Shown here in pieces: positions 1 to 6,644 of a stretch of 27,608 bases of DNA. A program made the position numbers and the translations under genes. Origin of the DNA: JAQBYK01 sp964499425 (lineage in GTDB: Bacteria; Patescibacteriota; Gracilibacteria; UBA1369; LOWO2-01-FULL-3); the NCBI GenBank assembly GCA_964499425.1, contig CAZCLD010000011.1:1-27608 (forward strand), written 5' to 3'. The notes below the pieces were generated by a model, which was given only the letters and a program-made list of their open reading frames with translations, was not told where the DNA came from and made no database searches. The stretch's first letter is position 1, and each line of letters opens with the position of its first letter.

Positions 1-689
1 TTCACACCCTCGCTTCGGCCAATCCAATTCTGTTGCATCAGCTTAGTCTTCTCTGGCCAGTCAAGCTCATCCAAGTTATCCAACAATCTCTGAGAATAAG
101 CCGTCGTTTTCCAAAACCATTGCTCGAGATCCTTCTGCTTGACTTCACTCTTGCACCTCTCACACTTCCCGTCCCAAACCTGTTCGTTTGCCAGTACTGT
201 CTTACAGGACGGACAATAGTTGACCGAGCTCAATTTTTTGTAAGCCAAATCGTTCTTATACATCTGTAAGAATAACCATTGAGTCCACTTATAATACTGT
301 GGATCGGAAGTATTCACAGTATTATCCCAATCATACATGCAGCCAATTCTTTTGAGTTGGTTGATCATTGTCTTCACATTCTTGGCAGTACTTTTAGAGG
401 GATGAACGCCTGTCTTAATCGCATAGTTCTCCGCGGGCAAGCCAAAAGCATCAAATCCCATAGGTTGAAAAACATTGTGTCCTCGCATCCTCTTATATCG
501 CCCCCAGCTGTCAGCAGGGCCATAGTTATACCAGTGGCCTATGTGCAATTTATCCCCAGACGGATACGGAAACATCACAAGATTGTAGTACTTCTTCTCG
601 GAGTTCTTGAGGTCAACGGAGTTTATGCCAGACTTATCCCACTTCTTCTGCCATTTCTCTTCAGCCTTTGGCGCATCATATTTAGACAT
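1..689 (-). CDS. leuS: Leucyl-tRNA synthetase, N-terminal part (runs off the window)
   Basis: Class I aminoacyl-tRNA synthetase that charges tRNA-Leu with leucine in the cytoplasm. The minus strand reads open from ATG at 689 to the window edge, giving 229 residues of an enzyme that is usually 800-900 long. Visible landmarks are the class I signature HIGH inside KLHIGHWYNYGPADSWGRY, the family stretch GFDAFGLPAENYAIKTG, and a zinc-ribbon pattern CPSC...CERC in the ZN-1 insertion region. The start fits the family and lies 6 nt after a TAAAAT box, so the mRNA is probably leaderless; no Shine-Dalgarno is present. The editing domain, KMSKS loop and anticodon-binding domain lie outside the window. 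Confidence 0.96.
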   Translation of the reverse strand, partial: MSKYDAPKAEEKWQKKWDKSGINSVDLKNSEKKYYNLVMFPYPSGDKLHIGHWYNYGPADSWGRYKRMRGHNVFQPMGFDAFGLPAENYAIKTGVHPSKSTAKNVKTMINQLKRIGCMYDWDNTVNTSDPQYYKWTQWLFLQMYKNDLAYKKLSSVNYCPSCKTVLANEQVWDGKCERCKSEVKQKDLEQWFWKTTAYSQRLLDNLDELDWPEKTKLMQQNWIGRSEGV

Positions 690-724
690 GCGCAAATTTT
701 ACTGGAAGAAAGAGTTGTAAGCAA
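690..724 (-). promoter_or_regulatory. leuS promoter predicting a leaderless mRNA
   Basis: On the minus strand, TTGCTT (719-724), a 17-bp spacer, TAAAAT (696-701), then 6 nt to the ATG at 689. Transcription starting about 7 nt past the -10 box would begin at or next to the start codon. Confidence 0.65.
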
Positions 725-734
725 GAAGCCGCGT

Positions 735-1415
735 CTACTCGTTTTCAGTATAGGTGATTTTATCCACGATCAATTGGGGATTGCTATCCTCCATCTCGTC
801 AATTCTCGGATAGAGTTTTTTCATCCAATTATTCTCTTCCTTTTCACCGGAGTCATCGTCGTCTTCATCGTCCATCGCATCAATTTGTTCTGTCAGATTA
901 TTAACCAAAAAGACAATGCCCAGAATTTTATCTGAGGCGTCAAACACAGGCTTTGCTTCTAGAATGACTAGAGTCTCCTTGTTTTTACGATGCAATCTGA
1001 GTGGTCCTAGTATTTGCTCACTGCCATCATCTTGAAATAATTCTGTATATTGATCTATGAAATCCGCTAGATCCTCGTTATAGATAAAGTCGAAAAGTTT
1101 TTCACCTATCACTCTCTTACATCTTTTCCCAAGTATCTTACAGAAGTCATCACTTGAGTATTTGATTTTGCCTTTAGAGTCAGTTAGAAAGAGAGGAGTA
1201 TCGGAAGTTTCTGCATAAGAGAGATATGCTGCTTCCAGATCTGTATCAGACTGGTGCTCCTCGCTTTGGGGATGTTCTTGAGAATGGAGAACATCAGTTT
1301 TGCCATGGTCCAAGTTTCCACTGTCCCCTAGAAAAAAGAGCATAATGGAGAACGAAACCATAAATATTGCTACTACAGATATGGCAATTTTATTATTTTG
1401 CGAAATTGTCGGCAT
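735..1415 (-). CDS. Membrane-anchored PAS-domain protein
   Basis: Protein of 226 residues. Residues 9-29 form one hydrophobic N-terminal segment, likely an uncleaved membrane anchor. A short acidic, His/Glu-rich linker follows (35-60), then a PAS domain at about 62-180, recognisable from the pattern TPLFLTDSKGKIKYSSDDFC and the later KPVFDASDKILGIVFLVNNL. The tail is strongly acidic (DDEDDDDSGEKEE). No histidine kinase, GGDEF, HTH or other output domain is fused. In known families PAS domains sense ligand or redox state or mediate dimerisation; the signal here cannot be read. The anchor-then-PAS order would leave the sensor next to the membrane, but which side is unclear. It stands alone between leuS and a membrane-protein gene. 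Confidence 0.8.
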   Translation of the reverse strand: MPTISQNNKIAISVVAIFMVSFSIMLFFLGDSGNLDHGKTDVLHSQEHPQSEEHQSDTDLEAAYLSYAETSDTPLFLTDSKGKIKYSSDDFCKILGKRCKRVIGEKLFDFIYNEDLADFIDQYTELFQDDGSEQILGPLRLHRKNKETLVILEAKPVFDASDKILGIVFLVNNLTEQIDAMDDEDDDDSGEKEENNWMKKLYPRIDEMEDSNPQLIVDKITYTENE

Positions 1416-1427
1416 TTGTGTTTTGGT

Positions 1428-1476
1428 ATTCTAGTCCACCATGCTTTATTATACAACAAAACAAAGAGGAAGTCAA
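1428..1476 (-). promoter_or_regulatory. Two overlapping promoters for the PAS protein
   Basis: Minus strand. Promoter 1: TTGACT (1471-1476), 17 bp, TATAAT (1448-1453), leader of about 25 nt. Promoter 2: TTGTAT (1451-1456), 17 bp, TAGAAT (1428-1433), leader of about 5 nt. The -10 of the first overlaps the -35 of the second. No Shine-Dalgarno precedes the ATG at 1415. Confidence 0.6.
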
Positions 1477-1502
1477 CCAGAAGCCTGCAAGAAATCGCTT
1501 AT

Positions 1503-2489
1503 TTATCCCAAATTCTTGTGTCCATGATAATCGTGATCTTTGGATCCCAAATCATCCACAAATAGCTCTCTGGCAGTAGTTTCCTTCTGAGAAGTTATCT
1601 CAAGAAAGGTATGAGTCCATACAGTATAGGAGAAGATGTCTATTATTCCATTAAGATATGCCGAAACAATGAGTCCAACAAATCCAACAACGGCACCGAT
1701 AATAACACTAGTAGCGGGCAGGGTTACAGTAGCAATATAACCCGTAATCAGAATAACCAGAGTTGGTATCAGGAACACCATGACAACCTGAATTATTATC
1801 CTGATACCGATCAAAAGCATCAAGATCGTAATGAGGAACGTATGCGTCCAATTCATAATCACCAACCTGGCGCTTTCCTTCATAGACCTAAAAACACCTT
1901 TGTCATCGATCACAATATAAAAATCCGTATAAGTGAAAAGAAGGGTAAGCAGGAAGCTAATAATCATAAATATGATGAATATCGGCAGCAGGAACTTAAA
2001 GATAACAGGCCCCAAATTCCTAATAACAAAGGACATTTCAATCAAAATCGCGAAAAAGGCAAAAGTTTTGATTAGCAAATGGTATTCAAACAAGGGTAAA
2101 AAAGACATCATCCCATTCCGCATTCCTGTGCCCACACCGGCTTTTTGGCCGTTTTTGTTACGAGCGATCACTTGGATAGCGGAGGCTTTGGCCAAAGTAG
2201 GAAAAAGCAGATAAAAAAGGCCGAAAATAATCGCAAAGATGACTAGGGGCAAAGTCCAGGAAACATGCGCGCCAATAAAATCCCAAATAAATGTAACCAC
2301 ATCATGAAAAAAGCTCTCATCCTGCTCATTAAAAAGATAGGATTTTTTAAAAGCGAAAAACTGATAGGCAATATATCCAACGCCCGCAGTAGTGGTAAAG
2401 AGGGAAGGAAAAAACCCAAACCACAGAATCAGCTTCTTATTACTCTGAGTATACTTCCACGAATCAGAAATAACTTTCCTATAGTCCAT
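1503..2489 (-). CDS. Polytopic membrane protein of unknown function
   Basis: Protein of 328 residues with about six hydrophobic segments: near residues 20-42, 75-100, 135-155, 160-190, 215-245 and 250-285. The layout, with an N-terminal SWKYTQSNKKLILW-type motif and a mid-protein FTDFYIVIDDKGVFRSMKESA-like loop (here preceded by Y), resembles the loosely defined family related to the membrane domain of glycerophosphodiester phosphodiesterases, which lacks an agreed function; this is a weak resemblance. The hydrophilic C-terminus is rich in Asp and His (DHDYHGH), which could bind a metal ion. ATG at 2489 is preceded by an extended -10 box at 7 nt, so a leaderless start is likely. I cannot assign a substrate. 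Confidence 0.75.
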   Translation of the reverse strand: MDYRKVISDSWKYTQSNKKLILWFGFFPSLFTTTAGVGYIAYQFFAFKKSYLFNEQDESFFHDVVTFIWDFIGAHVSWTLPLVIFAIIFGLFYLLFPTLAKASAIQVIARNKNGQKAGVGTGMRNGMMSFLPLFEYHLLIKTFAFFAILIEMSFVIRNLGPVIFKFLLPIFIIFMIISFLLTLLFTYTDFYIVIDDKGVFRSMKESARLVIMNWTHTFLITILMLLIGIRIIIQVVMVFLIPTLVILITGYIATVTLPATSVIIGAVVGFVGLIVSAYLNGIIDIFSYTVWTHTFLEITSQKETTARELFVDDLGSKDHDYHGHKNLG

Positions 2490-2496
2490 GGCAAGG

Positions 2497-2505
2497 ATTC
2501 TAGCA
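2497..2505 (-). promoter_or_regulatory. Extended -10 box for the 1503-2489 membrane protein
   Basis: TGC followed by TAGAAT (2497-2502) on the minus strand, then 7 nt to the ATG. No good -35 is seen, which is usual for extended -10 promoters. Confidence 0.5.
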
Positions 2506-2545
2506 CAAAACTAAAGCAAACCGTAGGTTCTTTAGGTCCTTGCAC

Positions 2546-2574
2546 TTGATAGGAGTATGCCAAACAAGTATATT
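2546..2574 (+). promoter_or_regulatory. corA promoter
   Basis: TTGATA (2546-2551), 17-bp spacer, TATATT (2569-2574), then 6 nt to ATG 2581. It lies downstream of the earlier in-frame ATG at 2557, so that ATG would not be in the transcript. This argues for 2581 as the true start. Confidence 0.7.
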
Positions 2575-2580
2575 TCAGCT

Positions 2581-3513
2581 ATGAGTAATGCAAAAATGGA
2601 AAAGATCATTTTCAAGGAAAAGAATTTCACCTGGATTACAATAAACAACCCAAGTGAAAAATCTGTTGCATATCTAAAAAAACAGTACAAATTTCATCCT
2701 CTTGACCTGGAAGACTGCCTTTCGGAGATTCAAAGACCCAAGATAGACGACTATGATGATTATCTATTTATTGTTTTGCATATACCTGTTCGTACTCCCC
2801 GAAAAAAGCAGCTTCAGACTTCAGAATTGAACATCTTTGTTGGTCCAAACTTTCTAATAACTCTCCACAAGGACAATCCTACGGTCAAAGACGTCTTTGA
2901 AAAGTGCAAAAAGAAAAAGCAGGTCAAAGAGGAATATATGAAAAAGGGGACTGGATATTTCTTATATATGATAATCGATGACCTCTTTGAATCAGGATTC
3001 CCACTGCTCGACGATCTCGCTAAACATATTAGTGGACTTGAGGTGGAGGTATTTGATACTGACTACTCAAAAGATCGCCTTAAAGAAATCCTTCTTCTCA
3101 AAAAGGACATCATCAATTTCCGTCGAATTATCATGCCGCAGCGTGCGATTATAGCCCAGCTTGAACACAAAAATAAGAAGTTCTTGCCTGAAAATCTGGA
3201 TGTGTATTTTGACGACATCGTGGATAAGATTGAAAAAATGTGGAACAACCTCGAAAATTCCCAGGAATTGGTGGCCTCACTGCAGGAAACCAATGAATCC
3301 ATTATTTCCCACAACACTAACAATGTGATCAAGATCCTGACCATTTTTTCTGTTGTGATGCTGCCTCTAACTTTTATAACGGGATTTTACGGGATGAATG
3401 TTAAGCCTCTGCCTTTTATAGGGGGAGAAAATCCCATTGCGGTAATCGCGGGGATACTCATTTTTATAGTAGTAGTGATGATTGCTTATTTCAGATATAG
3501 AAAATGGCTCTAG
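2581..3513 (+). CDS. corA: CorA-family magnesium/divalent cation channel
   Basis: Inner-membrane channel of the CorA (2-TM-GxN) family, which forms pentamers and carries Mg2+ and sometimes Co2+/Ni2+ inward. The protein has 310 residues from the chosen start. A long soluble N-terminal alpha/beta domain is followed by long helices (about 150-250), transmembrane helix 1 (about 252-272) ending in the family signature YGMN (GMN at 271-273), a short loop, and transmembrane helix 2 (about 287-305) with a basic C-terminus. Upstream features such as the DLEDCLSEIQRPKIDDYDDY stretch are typical of CorA. An in-frame ATG at 2557 would add 8 residues, but a strong promoter whose -10 box ends 6 nt before 2581 favours the shorter, leaderless form. 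The gene is read alone, 79 bp before rpsO. Confidence 0.93.
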   Translation: MSNAKMEKIIFKEKNFTWITINNPSEKSVAYLKKQYKFHPLDLEDCLSEIQRPKIDDYDDYLFIVLHIPVRTPRKKQLQTSELNIFVGPNFLITLHKDNPTVKDVFEKCKKKKQVKEEYMKKGTGYFLYMIIDDLFESGFPLLDDLAKHISGLEVEVFDTDYSKDRLKEILLLKKDIINFRRIIMPQRAIIAQLEHKNKKFLPENLDVYFDDIVDKIEKMWNNLENSQELVASLQETNESIISHNTNNVIKILTIFSVVMLPLTFITGFYGMNVKPLPFIGGENPIAVIAGILIFIVVVMIAYFRYRKWL

Positions 3514-3534
3514 TTTAAGAAAAGCTCTTTAGTC

Positions 3535-3563
3535 TTGCCAACATAAGCGTATTTTTGTATACT
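3535..3563 (+). promoter_or_regulatory. rpsO promoter
   Basis: TTGCCA (3535-3540), 17-bp spacer, TATACT (3558-3563). The predicted start near 3570 leaves a leader of about 23 nt with a run of T and no Shine-Dalgarno before ATG 3593. Confidence 0.7.
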
Positions 3564-3592
3564 TCACTGGCGTAAAAATTTTTTTTCTCAAT

Positions 3593-3856
3593 ATGGATAG
3601 AACAAAAAAGAAGAAGCTAATGGGCAAATTTGGAGATCATCAAAAGGACACAGGTTCCTCACAAGTTCAGGTGGCTATATTAACTGAAAGAATTAATGAG
3701 CTTTCAAAGCACTTAGAAGAGCATCCAAAAGATGACCATTCTCGCCGTGGACTACTAGGACTTGTAGGAAAACGCCGAAAGCATCTAAATTATCTTCGGC
3801 TTCACAGAAAAGATGAATACGAACAACTTCTTAAGAAGTTAAAACTTAGGAAATAA
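3593..3856 (+). CDS. rpsO: 30S ribosomal protein S15
   Basis: Primary 16S rRNA-binding protein of the small subunit platform. The 87-residue length is close to the usual 89. It shows the family core: DTGSSQVQVAILTERINEL at about 20-38, LEEHPKDDHSRRGLL at about 41-55, and the basic C-terminal helices with RRKHLNYLRLHRKDEYEQLL. The ATG lies about 23 nt from a predicted transcription start. The leader holds a run of eight T residues, so translation is not driven by a Shine-Dalgarno. The gene sits 161 bp before pnp, the common rpsO-pnp pairing. Confidence 0.97.
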   Translation: MDRTKKKKLMGKFGDHQKDTGSSQVQVAILTERINELSKHLEEHPKDDHSRRGLLGLVGKRRKHLNYLRLHRKDEYEQLLKKLKLRK

Positions 3857-3872
3857 TCGATCCTTAACACAC

Positions 3873-3953
3873 GCGCTTAAGCGCAATGTCGCACCAATAT
3901 TAAAGACCTCTAAACTCTTAAGTTACAGGATCCAGCCCACCTTAGGCGGGTTG
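3873..3953 (+). promoter_or_regulatory. rpsO-pnp intergenic palindrome and hairpin
   Basis: The 161-bp gap holds a 12-bp perfect palindrome GCGCTTAAGCGC (3873-3884) and a hairpin with 9-bp arms (3933-3941 and 3945-3953, loop TTA) carrying one G-T wobble and one mismatch. Only a weak T-run follows, so it is a poor terminator. In other bacteria the rpsO-pnp gap is an RNase III/PNPase processing region; a similar role is possible. A weak promoter candidate, TTGCAA (3958-3963), 17 bp, TGATAT (3981-3986), follows. Confidence 0.4.
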
Positions 3954-4017
3954 AATCTTGCAACTTGAGTGCATTGGTTCTGATATATGGGTGCAAATAT
4001 CTTTAACCCATATAATC

Positions 4018-6258
4018 ATGGAACCAAAAGAAGTAAAAATGGATCTCGCAGGACGCGAGTTCACCATCAAAAATCATCCTTTTAGCTCATATGCTAGCGG
4101 ATTTGCCCTGGTATCTCTTGGCGATACTGTCGTTATGGCAAACGCTTCAATGAGTGAAAAAGGGAAAGAGGGCGCCACATATTTTCCCATGTTCGTAGAC
4201 TATGAGGAAAAAATGTATGCTGCAGGGAAGATCAAAGGCAGCCGTTTTGTTAAACGAGATGGTCGCCCCTCTGAAAACGCTATATTGATCTCCCGATTGA
4301 TTGATAGACCAATCAGGCCACTTTTCCCAAAGAATACAACCAATGAAGTACAGATAATCTGTTCTGCTCTTTCTGCTGATCTAGAAGTAGATCCAGGAAC
4401 GACTGCGATCAATGCAGCCTCAGCTGCTCTAATGGTAAGTGGAGCACCTTTTGAAGGTCCAATTGGCGCTGTCCGCATGGGATATGTAAACGAAAAGTTG
4501 GTTGTTAATCCAACATACGAGCAATGTGAGGAAGGAAAAATGAACTTAGTGGTAGTCGGCACAATGGACGCTATAACAATGGTAGAGGCAGGAATGAAAG
4601 AGGTGCCAGAGGAGGTGATTCTTCAAGCGCTTGAGGAAGCTCACAAACATATCAAGCAAATTTGCCAACTCCAACTCGACTACGCAAAAAATTTCTCACC
4701 AAAAGAAATCACCGCAGAAATCGCCGAACCAAGCGAAGAATCACTAAAAGCAGTAGAGGATTTCGTAACTGAGGACATGCTGGGAACTATCGGTGGCAAA
4801 ACCAAAATGGAAGTAAAAGAAAAAATCCATGACATCGAAGAAAAGATGTTTGAAAAATACGCTACCGAAATTGAGGAAGAAAAATTCTCCAAGGGTGAAT
4901 TAGCGGAAATCCTCAACGGAAAGATGGAAAAAAACATGCGCAAAAACATTCTTGAAAAAGAAGTTCGAATTGATGGGCGTAAGCTCGACGAAGTAAGGGC
5001 GATCAATGTTGTTCCAGACGTTCTGCCGAGAACTCATGGCTCTGCGATTTTTCAGAGAGGAGAGACAACCGCTCTATCAATCACAACCTTAGGAAGTCCT
5101 GGTAGTGCCCAAATTATGGATATCATGGACCGAGATGAAACAAAGAGATATTTTCATCACTACAATTTCCCGCCATTCTCAGTCGGAGATATAAGAATGC
5201 TTCGCGGAGCTGGGCGGCGAGAAGTCGGGCACGGTGATCTTGCTGAACGTGCACTTGTTCCGGTTCTTCCACCTGAAGATAAGTTCCCATATACAACTTG
5301 GGTGGTTTCAGAAATCGTAAAGTGTAATGGCTCTAGCTCAATGGCATCTGTATGCGGCTCAACGCTTTCACTAATGGCAGCGGGTGTGCCAATCAAAAGA
5401 CCAGTTGTAGGAATTGCCATGGGTCTTGTGACAGACAAAGAAAGCGATAACTATAAGATTCTCACAGACATACAGGGTATGGAGGACTTTGCTGGCGACA
5501 TGGATTTCAAAGTCACCGGAACAACCGAAGGAATTACGGCTTTGCAAATGGACATAAAGATCAAAGGTCTTTCAATTGATTTACTTAAAAGAGCTTTAGC
5601 TCAGGCTAAGGAAGGGCGCAATTTTATAATGGAGAAAATGCTTGCAGTTATTCCAGAACCACGCAAAGAAATGTCACAATATGCACCACTGATTCTAAGT
5701 CACTCAATCGATCCTGAGTTGATAGGGAAGGTGATTGGAAAAGGTGGAGAGACAATTCAGGAAATTACTAAGGAATGCGAAGTCGAAATCGACATCAGCG
5801 AAGAAGGTTTAGTGACAATCACAGCACCAGATCAAGCAAAAGGAGATAAAGCGTTAGAATGGGTGAAGAAGATCACATATGTACCGCAAGTTGGTGAGGT
5901 ATTCGACGGAAAAGTCGTACGAATCATGGACTTTGGAGCATTTGTAGAAATCGTGCCCGGACAGGACGGACTGGTACACATTTCAGAACTTGCCAACGAA
6001 CGAGTCAACAAAGTAGAAGATGTCGTAAAGCTGGGTGATTCTCTCAAAGTCAAACTCATGAAGATCGACGATCAAGGTCGATATAATCTATCTCATAAAG
6101 CAACGCTTGGTGGTGGAGGTTCTCATGGTGGCGGCAAAGGTGAAGGCGGCCACGGAGGTGGACCAAACGACAAAGGAGATAAAGGTCCTGATCAAGGAAA
6201 AGGCGGCCAAGGGAAAATGGTCCCGGGAACAAGAGCCATCAGGAAGGTAAACGGCTAA
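4018..6258 (+). CDS. pnp: Polyribonucleotide nucleotidyltransferase (PNPase)
   Basis: Phosphorolytic 3'-5' exoribonuclease of mRNA decay, acting as a trimer. The protein has 746 residues. Order of domains: first RNase PH core (about 1-140), helical linker domain (about 145-230), second RNase PH core (about 310-540, with the FPPFSVGDIRMLRGAGRREV and CGSTLSLMAAGVP stretches), KH domain (about 553-612, with IGKVIGKGGETIQEI) and S1 domain (about 620-690, with GKVVRIMDFGAFVEI). An unusual tail of about 45 residues is rich in Gly, Lys, His and Asp. The start at 4018 (MEPKEVKM...) aligns with the usual PNPase N-terminus; an in-frame ATG at 3958 lacks support. TATAAT at 4011-4016 is too close to serve ATG 4018. 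Confidence 0.97.
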   Translation: MEPKEVKMDLAGREFTIKNHPFSSYASGFALVSLGDTVVMANASMSEKGKEGATYFPMFVDYEEKMYAAGKIKGSRFVKRDGRPSENAILISRLIDRPIRPLFPKNTTNEVQIICSALSADLEVDPGTTAINAASAALMVSGAPFEGPIGAVRMGYVNEKLVVNPTYEQCEEGKMNLVVVGTMDAITMVEAGMKEVPEEVILQALEEAHKHIKQICQLQLDYAKNFSPKEITAEIAEPSEESLKAVEDFVTEDMLGTIGGKTKMEVKEKIHDIEEKMFEKYATEIEEEKFSKGELAEILNGKMEKNMRKNILEKEVRIDGRKLDEVRAINVVPDVLPRTHGSAIFQRGETTALSITTLGSPGSAQIMDIMDRDETKRYFHHYNFPPFSVGDIRMLRGAGRREVGHGDLAERALVPVLPPEDKFPYTTWVVSEIVKCNGSSSMASVCGSTLSLMAAGVPIKRPVVGIAMGLVTDKESDNYKILTDIQGMEDFAGDMDFKVTGTTEGITALQMDIKIKGLSIDLLKRALAQAKEGRNFIMEKMLAVIPEPRKEMSQYAPLILSHSIDPELIGKVIGKGGETIQEITKECEVEIDISEEGLVTITAPDQAKGDKALEWVKKITYVPQVGEVFDGKVVRIMDFGAFVEIVPGQDGLVHISELANERVNKVEDVVKLGDSLKVKLMKIDDQGRYNLSHKATLGGGGSHGGGKGEGGHGGGPNDKGDKGPDQGKGGQGKMVPGTRAIRKVNG

Positions 6259-6265
6259 GAACATA

Positions 6266-6294
6266 TTGACCACATGGACGCAGATAATTATATT
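6266..6294 (+). promoter_or_regulatory. tRNA-Gly promoter
   Basis: TTGACC (6266-6271), 17-bp spacer, TATATT (6289-6294). Predicted start near 6301 gives a 5' leader of about 15 nt on the precursor tRNA. Confidence 0.65.
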
Positions 6295-6315
6295 GTCCTC
6301 GCGCTTTTATATTAC

Positions 6316-6390
6316 GCGGGTATCGTATAATGGCTATTACGACTGGTTGCCAATCAGTAAATGCGGGTTCAATTCCCGCTACCCGCTCCA
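6316..6390 (+). tRNA. tRNA-Gly (anticodon GCC)
   Basis: A complete cloverleaf can be folded by eye. The acceptor stem is GCGGGTA pairing with TACCCGC, with discriminator T and an encoded CCA end at 6388-6390. The anticodon arm is ACTGG/TCAGT with loop TTGCCAA, so the anticodon is GCC, reading GGC/GGU glycine codons. The T-arm is GCGGG-TTCAATT-CCCGC. U73 is the usual tRNA-Gly discriminator. The gene has its own promoter, and no clear terminator follows. Confidence 0.97.
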
Positions 6391-6391
6391 T
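6378..6391 (+). repeat. tRNA-Gly 3'-end direct repeat, copy 1
   Basis: The 14 bases GCTACCCGCTCCAT end the tRNA gene here (last base just past CCA) and occur again at 6455-6468, 77 bp later. A repeated tRNA 3' end is the classic form of an integrase attachment-site pair. Confidence 0.75.
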
Positions 6392-6394
6392 GCG

Positions 6395-6643
6395 ATGAAC
6401 GACGACCGAAGGGAGGAAGTGAATCGGATGGACGGAAGTCCTCGCTTGACGGGGGCTACCCGCTCCATTCTTTCAGATCTGCCTTCAAACTATCTCGCAA
6501 CAATCCCCGTCGATCCAAAAACAGGTACTGACGTTGCCACAGATTACTATCTCTCGATAGACGCAAATGGTTCAGTTATAGTCGGGTCCTGTGCGCCGGA
6601 GGCTGAAGGACCAGGCGGCAACGGGGATGTGCCGATAATTTGA
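6395..6643 (+). pseudogene. Pilin/pseudopilin C-terminal remnant
   Basis: An open frame from ATG 6395 to 6643 encodes 82 residues. Residues from about 25 onward read SILSDLPSNYLATIPVDP, then KTGTDVATDYYLSIDANG and SVIVGSCAPEAEG. This matches the layout seen near the end of type IV pilin-like proteins: a 'Leu-rich, Tyr-Leu, Ile-Pro-x-Asp-Pro' segment, then a YY-containing beta hairpin and a Cys. The N-terminal prepilin peptidase site and hydrophobic helix are absent; upstream DNA is the tRNA gene. So this looks like a 3' fragment left after recombination at the tRNA 3' end. It could instead be a short expressed protein. No Shine-Dalgarno or promoter is evident. Confidence 0.5.
6455..6468 (+). 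repeat. tRNA-Gly 3'-end direct repeat, copy 2
   Basis: Exact 14-base copy of 6378-6391. The 63 bp between the copies contains a small hairpin GGAC-GGAA-GTCC and no other recognisable element. The pilin-like fragment begins right after this copy. Confidence 0.75.
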
Positions 6644-6644
6644 C

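Noticed and set aside
279..935. Plus-strand open frame of 218 codons
   Set aside because: It is antisense to leuS and the PAS gene, both of which have clear family motifs.
1434..1442. Four-codon upstream frame ATG GTG GAC TAG before the PAS gene
   Set aside because: It starts 5 nt after a TATAAT, so a tiny leaderless leader peptide is possible, but nothing shows that it matters.
1611..2549. Plus-strand open frames opposite the membrane protein
   Set aside because: They are antisense, have lopsided composition, and the minus-strand frame has regular transmembrane segments.
2552..2580. AGGAG as Shine-Dalgarno for ATG 2557 of corA
   Set aside because: It is 1 nt from the ATG, too close to function, and lies inside the promoter spacer, so it would not be transcribed.
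3933..3960. Terminator after rpsO
   Set aside because: The hairpin has a mismatch and a weak, broken T-run, so it is not a convincing intrinsic terminator.
4011..4016. TATAAT as the pnp promoter -10
   Set aside because: It leaves only 1 nt to ATG 4018; transcripts would start inside the gene. An ATG at 4039 could be used, but family alignment supports 4018.
6266..6394. 5' part of the open frame that runs through the tRNA gene
   Set aside because: The frame crosses a complete tRNA-Gly. Only the part after the tRNA resembles a protein.
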